DNA of 64,000 nucleotides from NCBI RefSeq assembly GCF_007655135.1, contig NC_045129.1:22976274-23040273 (forward strand), in the 5' to 3' direction. Positions 58,261 to 64,000 of this stretch are shown here, piece by piece. This DNA comes from Punica granatum (taxonomy: Eukaryota; Streptophyta; Magnoliopsida; Myrtales; Lythraceae). Made by a program: the position numbers and the translations under genes. Each line of letters starts with the position of its first letter. The stretch's first letter is position 1. The notes under the pieces were generated by a model. The model saw only the letters and a list, made by a program, of their open reading frames with translations, did not search any database and had not been told where the DNA came from.

Positions 58261-59214
58261 TGGGTGGATGATGTCCGAGGTGTTCTCGGTGCAAGTGTTG
58301 AACGCGAATGCCCCGGTCTTTATCGTCGATGTGACTTGTGGTGGGCGGTTTGTGCAACTGTCGCCCCTGATCGTCTCATGTCGTCAATGTCAATTGAAAT
58401 GGTTGTGTTGATGGCATATGGCTCGCTCAGTTGTTTTTGTCTTTAGCTTTGTAGGGGGTACCTCCGTGCCAAGCCCCTTCCCTGTCAAAGTATAAGGGAG
58501 GAGGCTCGAGAGGAGTTCTCGGAAGGCGTGAGCTTGTGCATCACTCTTCGCCTGTGATCGGCGTGTCCCTGTAAAAGATGACAAAGAAGATAGTGTGTTA
58601 GGCGACTATGCGAGGGGATATGTGGTAAGAAATATGGGGTGGACCCATGGGAAAATCCCTTTTGTCCCGCACGCGACCCATGGGGTGTCGCGTGTGGATG
58701 ACATTTGTTTCCGGGAATGTAGTCATCACCACTCTGGAGTGGTTAGACCATGACTGAGGTCACATAAGCATGTTTTCCCTAATTGCGAGTAGGCATGAGC
58801 AGCCGTCTTAGGGAAGGCTCGAGGAGCCGGGTCCCATGAGGACAGGTGAGTCGAATAGGTCCAACAGAACTAATAGGGCATCTTCAAGACTGTCCTAATG
58901 CTCCATTGAAGGATGTGTTCATGTCGAGAGCCCATTTGTGGGAATGCATTTGAATGAAAGCAACAGAGAGTTTAAAGAAAACTGCGCGTGTTGCCCCAGT
59001 ATTCAATCAGTGACCCCAACGGAGGTGGATGAGATCCATTTTTTTGATCGGAGGCATGATCGTGCTGGTATCTCCTACGACTGAGGGTTGGGTCATGCTC
59101 TGTTTGTGGAGCTGTCACTTTCGGTCTTTGTAGTGGAAGGATTAGACTTGCTCCTCGGAGTATCGCTTGGATGAATTTGAATCCAAGTCGATTTTTGGAT
59201 TTCAGATGAGCCTG
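58261..59214 (-). other. Non-coding C segment shared with B and D
   Basis: No gene. 58700-58965 aligns with the B pieces on both sides of F (11406-11534, 41866-42060) and with D 31030-31250. This alignment proves that F and A are inserted in a B copy of the same family. Confidence 0.7.
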
Positions 59215-59375
59215 AAAGCAGTAAATGCGAGGCGTCAAAACCTAAAGGCAGTAACTGCCGGGCCGGAGCCCAAAAGTGGGGCCGAAGCCCGATAGTGGCC
59301 GAAGCCCAAAAGTGGGGCCAAAGCCAGATGCGGGGCCAAAGTCCGATGCGGGGCCAAAGCCCGATGCAGTAAATG
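59215..59375 (-). repeat. Short GGGCCGAAGCCC-type array in element C
   Basis: Six or so degenerate units of the kind expanded in D 31555-32185. Several stems are decayed (for example AAAGCCA). Confidence 0.75.
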
Positions 59376-59887
59376 CGGGGTCGATAGGAAAGTGCAAGAA
59401 CTGTGAAAGCAAAGGTCAATGTTAGGGAATAGCGCAGGGCGCTGCAAGGCGGTGACTCTGATTTGCTTGCGGTATTGCTCTGTGGAGCAAGGATGGGGAC
59501 TTAGTGTTGAAATCCCAAGGAGCCGGATGAGAGACGTTTGTTGTCTCAATTGTGGTCGCTCAGTATTCAGGCTGTCTTCTTGTTGAGAATTTCCTGCAAT
59601 AGGAAAAGAAAACAATGAAGGAGCATGAACTGTTCAGGATTTCAATGCAAGAGTGTAAGGAAGCGAACTGGCCTGGTAGGTGTCGTGCGAGCACACCGAG
59701 AGACATGCATTGATTCTTTGAGCGTGCGTGCATGAGTTAGTGTGAACATGCTTGGACATGTATGAGGCACGCTTAATCGTTGGTAGATGCGTGGGGTCAT
59801 GTGGAGAGATGTGCGTCCAATCATGCGATGATGCTCTCTGTTAGTAAGAAGTTGTTGTTGGTTAGTTTCGCCTTGGAAGGTGGGTCA

Positions 59888-60220
59888 GCCCTCGGTCCAT
59901 AGCTCGCCTTGCCATGGAGGAAGAGTGAAGGCCGCAAGGTGGCCTGCCCGCGAAGGTTGGCACGACTCGCCTGTCATGTGAGGTGGGTGGCCGGGATGGA
60001 CGGCTTCTGGTCATAGCACATCTCGCTATGGAGAAGTGAAGACCGCGGGTGGTCTACCCGCAAAGGTTGGCACGACTCGCCTGTCGTGCGGGGTGGGTGG
60101 CCGGGCTAGACGGCTTCTGGTCATAGTACATCTCGCTATGGAGAAGTGAAGACCGCGGGTGGTCTACCCGCAAAGGTTGGCACAACTTGTCTATCGTGTG
60201 GAAATGCGTTGTAGCCGCAA
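59888..60220 (-). repeat. 110-bp tandem repeat in element C (three copies)
   Basis: Copies start near 59888, 60001 and 60111. The last two are almost identical; the first is diverged. D has one equivalent at about 32695-32790. Confidence 0.82.
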
Positions 60221-60419
60221 GACAATAAATATATCAAATGTATGCAATGCATGAGTTTTGAAAGCTAATGTTGTCGTTCGCATCGATTCAAAGAGTTTAA
60301 AATACAATGCAGTTTGGAAAATAAATCCTTAAGTCGATCTTCCATCCTGCTCGGGGCACAAGTGAACATTGCCACGGAAAACACCAATTCCAGGCGAAAG
60401 CCTAGTGGAGATATCTATC

Positions 60420-61910
60420 CTAAGATGGGTGGGGACCTCCATGGGTCCTCTTCTTGGATCTCTCCAAGGTAGCGTTTGCACGTGCCAACTCCTGATCGCG
60501 TCTCTGTAACTCGGCGCGTGCTTGGGCGAGCTCCCTTTGAAGCTGGCGCTGATCGATGAGTTGCTCATCTTTCTCGGCGACCTCCCAACGAAGGCGGTCC
60601 CTCTCAGACCTGAGGCTAGTGAGTTCCGCTTGGACGGCGATGCTCGAAGTTGAGGGTGCCCCATATGGTGTGCTATCCTCAAGTTGTGGAGAGCCGGTAA
60701 AATCTTCGTGTACAAACGAACTCCGTCGGTAGAAACGGAGGATGTACTCTTCCGTAGCCTGAAAATCCCGTTCATCCTGAGTAGGGTGTTCGGGACAGTA
60801 AGGTAGCTCTGTGACCGCAGTGCGCCATGCGGATAAGACCTGTTGGATATCACTTTGGCAATCTACGGACGTCTGATCCTCCCGCCAAGTGTGTTCAAAC
60901 CTAGTCCGTGCCGTGTTCTCGGGGACTGTCTGTAGGCTACCGAACTGCCTCATTACTCGCGACGGGAAGTAAGTGGTGGACCCCGCATGGCTCAAAAGTG
61001 CGATTCCGTTAAAATCATGGGATCTAAGGGCCATGGGTCCGGGTGGCATCCACGCGGCACGCCACTTAAAGCCCTTGGGTGATATTTCACGAAAAATTTT
61101 GATCCACTCGGCAACCTTGCGTTCTTCCACGTGCACTAAAGGTAGTAATCGAGAAATGATCGACTCCGAGTGGTTGAAAAACAGGACTGGGGGCACGAGG
61201 CCAAAGGGGCTTGCGTGGCTCTGTAGCCAAATTTGCAAAAGGATTGGGGACCCCCTCAACCTTCGATCAACTGTTCGCGTAACGCGGTCGAGCGACCGAA
61301 TGGTCTCAGGCACTAGGGCTACCTCGTACCCGCGGCCTCCGACCACTTGGAGGATGACGCTAGCCAAAGCTGCGTCGATGCGATCGACTGCGCTAGGGAA
61401 TAAAAGGGTTCCAAAAATAAGGAGCAAAACTGCATGACATAAGTTTGCTTGAAAAATGTCCCCTCGAACCTCGCGTGCTTGTGATTCGATAAAGCAGAGA
61501 AGTTTCGTGGTTACTATCTCAATGCCTCCGGAGTATGCAAGTTCGGCATGCAGTTGATATCTGTGCACCCTGAGTAGGCGCGAGACTAAGACCAATCGAG
61601 TAGTACGGAGGTTAGGCTCCACAATGCCGTGGGAAATAGCAGTCCTGCCAATGAGGGTCCGATACTCCTCAATGATAGGCGTAAGCTCTGTACCCTGAAT
61701 GTTGAAGACCGCATGGGTTGGATCCCAGAACGTCACAGCTGCTCCTAGGAAATTCCAATCTACTCGGCGTGTGGAGAGCATGGGCACATCTCCGACGAAG
61801 GAAGTGATATAGTTTCGGTCAATTTGACGCAAGCTGGTCCATATGTGACTGATCTGCTCAAGCGGTGGCGTGATTCTGTCGAGGTGCAGAAAGGAAGCCG
61901 AATGCGACAT
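60420..61910 (-). CDS. Intact ORF1-like protein (plant mobile domain/DUF7745-like) with C-terminal coiled coil
   Basis: A 496-codon frame without stops or frameshifts starts at ATG 61910-61908, about 570 bases downstream of the PBS. This is the place of the extra ORF1 that Ogre elements carry before gag. Residues about 1-350 are helical-looking, with a motif at 52-64 (W, N, F, then FWDP) and ELTPIIEEYRTLIG at 75-88. This resembles the transposon-derived plant mobile domain/DUF7745 group as I recall it; no search was run. Residues about 428-485 are charged heptad-like sequence (R, E, L, Q-rich), predicted as a coiled coil, followed by a basic tail KKRTHGG. No enzymatic motif, signal peptide or membrane segment is seen. 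It is the only intact gene of element C. Its function is unknown; an RNA- or capsid-related role is speculation. Confidence 0.8.
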   Translation of the reverse strand: MSHSASFLHLDRITPPLEQISHIWTSLRQIDRNYITSFVGDVPMLSTRRVDWNFLGAAVTFWDPTHAVFNIQGTELTPIIEEYRTLIGRTAISHGIVEPNLRTTRLVLVSRLLRVHRYQLHAELAYSGGIEIVTTKLLCFIESQAREVRGDIFQANLCHAVLLLIFGTLLFPSAVDRIDAALASVILQVVGGRGYEVALVPETIRSLDRVTRTVDRRLRGSPILLQIWLQSHASPFGLVPPVLFFNHSESIISRLLPLVHVEERKVAEWIKIFREISPKGFKWRAAWMPPGPMALRSHDFNGIALLSHAGSTTYFPSRVMRQFGSLQTVPENTARTRFEHTWREDQTSVDCQSDIQQVLSAWRTAVTELPYCPEHPTQDERDFQATEEYILRFYRRSSFVHEDFTGSPQLEDSTPYGAPSTSSIAVQAELTSLRSERDRLRWEVAEKDEQLIDQRQLQRELAQARAELQRRDQELARANATLERSKKRTHGGPHPS

Positions 61911-62462
61911 CCCTTACCAAGATGTAAAGAAGATCAGCTTAGGACTCATCAATGCAAATGACACCCTAATTTTGAAAACTGTATGATGCATGAGTGCGAA
62001 AAATAAATGCCCATGGCTTAATAAAATTACAAGGTACATATACACCGCTCTTGAAATGGAAAAGACTCAAGTGGCTCGTAGGCCGACTCGATAGACTGTT
62101 GCCGAAGTCGGGTAGAAGGCTTGCATGGAAGCATAGCACGATGCATGGTTCAGTGCTACAGGGACCGTGCTACCTAGGGATGGAGGCCCCCGACTCAAGG
62201 GTATAAATTCCTTGAAATCGGGCGGGATTCTTTTCAAGGCCTAAGCGACAGTCGAACCGCGCGCCGTACCCCTACTTCGAACCCCTGTCTAACCTAGCTT
62301 CCTAGATTGCCGCTCGTGGGATTTCAAGCGTGGTACCTAAATCCACTAGAATGATGCAATGCAAGTGCAGAAAAGTAAATGTGCAAGAAAAGTAAATGTA
62401 CGGAAAGCGATAAATAAACATGCAAGCAAGCAAACGGATCGAGCCTGAACCCACTAAGTATA
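61911..62462 (-). other. 5' leader of element C
   Basis: Sequence between PBS and ORF start without a gene. It aligns with D 33320-33880. Confidence 0.7.
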
Positions 62463-62480
62463 TCCCCAGCGGAGTCGCCA
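62463..62480 (-). promoter_or_regulatory. Primer binding site of element C
   Basis: The minus-strand TGGCGACTCCGCTGGGGA lies three bases from the LTR end at 62484. It differs by one base from the D PBS. Confidence 0.88.
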
Positions 62481-62483
62481 ACC

Positions 62484-64000
62484 TGTACGGACCCGAATGT
62501 GGACTCTCGTCGGGGCCCGCATTGCGCGCTTTTGGATCGCGCGGCTTGGGAGTGTCCACCTTCCCGTGGGGACGCGTGACGGACACGCGTGAGAGAAGGA
62601 GTCGCCACTTATCATTTTACGACCCGTAGGTCGAAGGCGGATAAGTTACCCGAGTCTAGGGGTATGGAACACCTAGTTTGTTGTTAAGGCATTGATCTGT
62701 GCAGAACCGGAAAATCCGTGTTCGGGGGTTCATGTTACGTGCAGGCCTATATCCCGCATGCCCTTTCGGTACTCTAGTTTGCTAGGCTTGCATGTTTTAT
62801 GATTTACCGCATGAATTAAGCTGCACTCGGCTCGCACGTTTTGACACCGGAGATTCGGTGAATTAAACGATGTCGGTTGAGAAGCCGAGAGAGAAGTAAA
62901 CCCGTATGTCGGGGAGTTGCTTCACAATCTTGCGTTACAGTTCATCGAACCGTGGAGGTTGAATCCCTGCGTGAACCAAAACCGCGAGTTCTTGGATTTA
63001 CTTGTATCTGGGCAAGCATTAGACCGATTCGATTAATTCGACTCTCGGACCGTTCGCTCACCGACTGGAATTCTTACAGAATAAATGTACAAAATAAAAT
63101 CCTTACAATGCTCTCGAAAACAATAAATACAAATTACAAATGGCCGAATTCCAGTCGACTCGCGTTCGGTTATTATTCCACTCTAACTCATCGTGAGTTT
63201 AGGGAAAAAGACCAAAGAACTGAAATTCAATGGACGCTCTCACTGAATAGGGCGTTGGACCCTGTGCTCGATGATTAGGGCGTTGAACCCTAATATTATT
63301 CGGCCTAGGGATCAGGCTCGACCCGTATGGCAAACAAGTGCGGAAAGATAACACGCAACATGTTAATAACAGACAAGGGGTTTTGTATTTACCGAATGTA
63401 CGTGGATTAACAAGTTTATTAATCCGGGGTATTTTTGGCATGCAAATCCTACCCTAGACAAACCAGCACGTGCCAATGTTTTAGCAGTCGACTTTGTTTT
63501 GAGAACCTGACAAAGAGAGTCAAATCTCATGTGTGTGGATTGATTTTACAGTTGTTCTGTATTGTGACACTGAATTTCCACTGAATTAGCCAAACTCGTG
63601 TTTTGACTCTAGATTTGGAATCTAGAATTCGTCCTAACCATTATCTAGTGTTTGGTTAGGTCGAGTGAAAGGTTAATCAGCATTTTGCATGTTTTCTGAC
63701 AGAGATAACCGTTCTAGTTACCCGAGTCTATGTTAGGATGACAGAAACTCATCAGTTAGATAAGAAAAGGCTATGCAGATGAACCTGCACCTGAACAGGT
63801 AGCCCGTTCTTATCCCGTACTGTAGTGTTTCTGTCATGCTAACCTTAAGAGTGTCGTTGAATTGTGAAATGACGATTTTGCCCTTTATTTGAAAATTGTT
63901 TTCAGAAAAGGGGAAACATCGCAGTGCGGGCCACCTCGGCCTGTAGCCGGTGTCGACCAATTCCCTGGATTGTCCAGGGTTATGCAAGAACCTCGAAAAA
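62484..64000 (-). repeat. 5' LTR of element C, cut by the window end
   Basis: The LTR terminus TGTACGGACC is at 62484. It aligns with 50883 to about 52430 of the 3' LTR with one 29-bp gap (near 51665). The rest lies off-window. Confidence 0.92.

Larger units (their letters stand above)
50883..64000 (-). mobile_element. Element C: young non-autonomous Ogre-like element with one intact ORF
   Basis: The minus-strand order is 5' LTR (64000+ to 62484), PBS (62480-62463), leader, ORF (61910-60420), about 5.5 kb non-coding 3' region, PPT (54939-54926) and 3' LTR (54925-50883). It is inserted in the CRM element; the left TSD candidate is GCATG 50878-50882. No gag, protease, RT or integrase is present. 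The visible 1.5 kb of the 5' LTR differs from the 3' LTR at about two dozen sites (my count) plus one 29-bp indel, so the insertion is recent. Confidence 0.88.

Overview
This 64 kb window is plant repeat DNA with no host gene that I can support. It is a nest of at least eight LTR retroelements, most of them Ty3/gypsy elements of the Tat/Ogre type with LTRs of 4-6 kb, plus one CRM-lineage (centromere-type) chromovirus. The plant-type polyproteins, long LTRs, PBS and PPT signals and the CRM relative point to a flowering plant, most likely a eudicot. The species is not readable from the sequence; a pericentromeric location is an inference.

Layout, oldest to youngest where nesting shows it. Element B (+) is the oldest. 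Its internal DNA is at 11406-11534 and 41861-45483, and its 3' LTR starts at 45484 and is cut at 48198. Element A (+, 1-11405) sits in B. It has an RT-RNase H-second RNase H-integrase frame (474-3605) with an in-frame stop just upstream, a roughly 50-unit minisatellite in its 3' UTR (4626-6210) and a 4.9 kb 3' LTR (6460-11405). Solo LTR F (11535-41860, TSD CCTGT) is also in B. Element D (-, 11878-39012, TSD GGGTG) is inserted in F. D is a complete two-LTR element without gag-pol. Its 3' LTR is interrupted by two solo LTRs, G (14480-19575, -, TSD ATCTC) and H (21659-26563, +, TSD ACCGA). A CRM element E (-, 48199-50882) interrupts the 3' LTR of B. Element C (-, 50883 to beyond 64000) interrupts E. 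C is young and lacks gag-pol, but keeps one intact 496-codon ORF (60420-61910) at the position of the extra ORF1 of Ogre elements.

How the parts relate: A, B, C and D share LTR termini, PPT and pre-PPT block; C and D also show the same PBS. A and D are identical over 81 nt across the PPT/LTR junction. The gene-less elements were therefore probably copied by proteins of A-like autonomous relatives. The most striking unexplained signal is RNA structure. Unrelated minisatellites in A, B, C and D all encode one short hairpin per repeat unit in the element-sense strand, with covarying stems in D and UUCG-type tetraloops in A and D. A separate cassette of hairpins, each followed by GCAAAAG, is conserved in all four elements. 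These are sequence readings by eye; no search or folding program was run.
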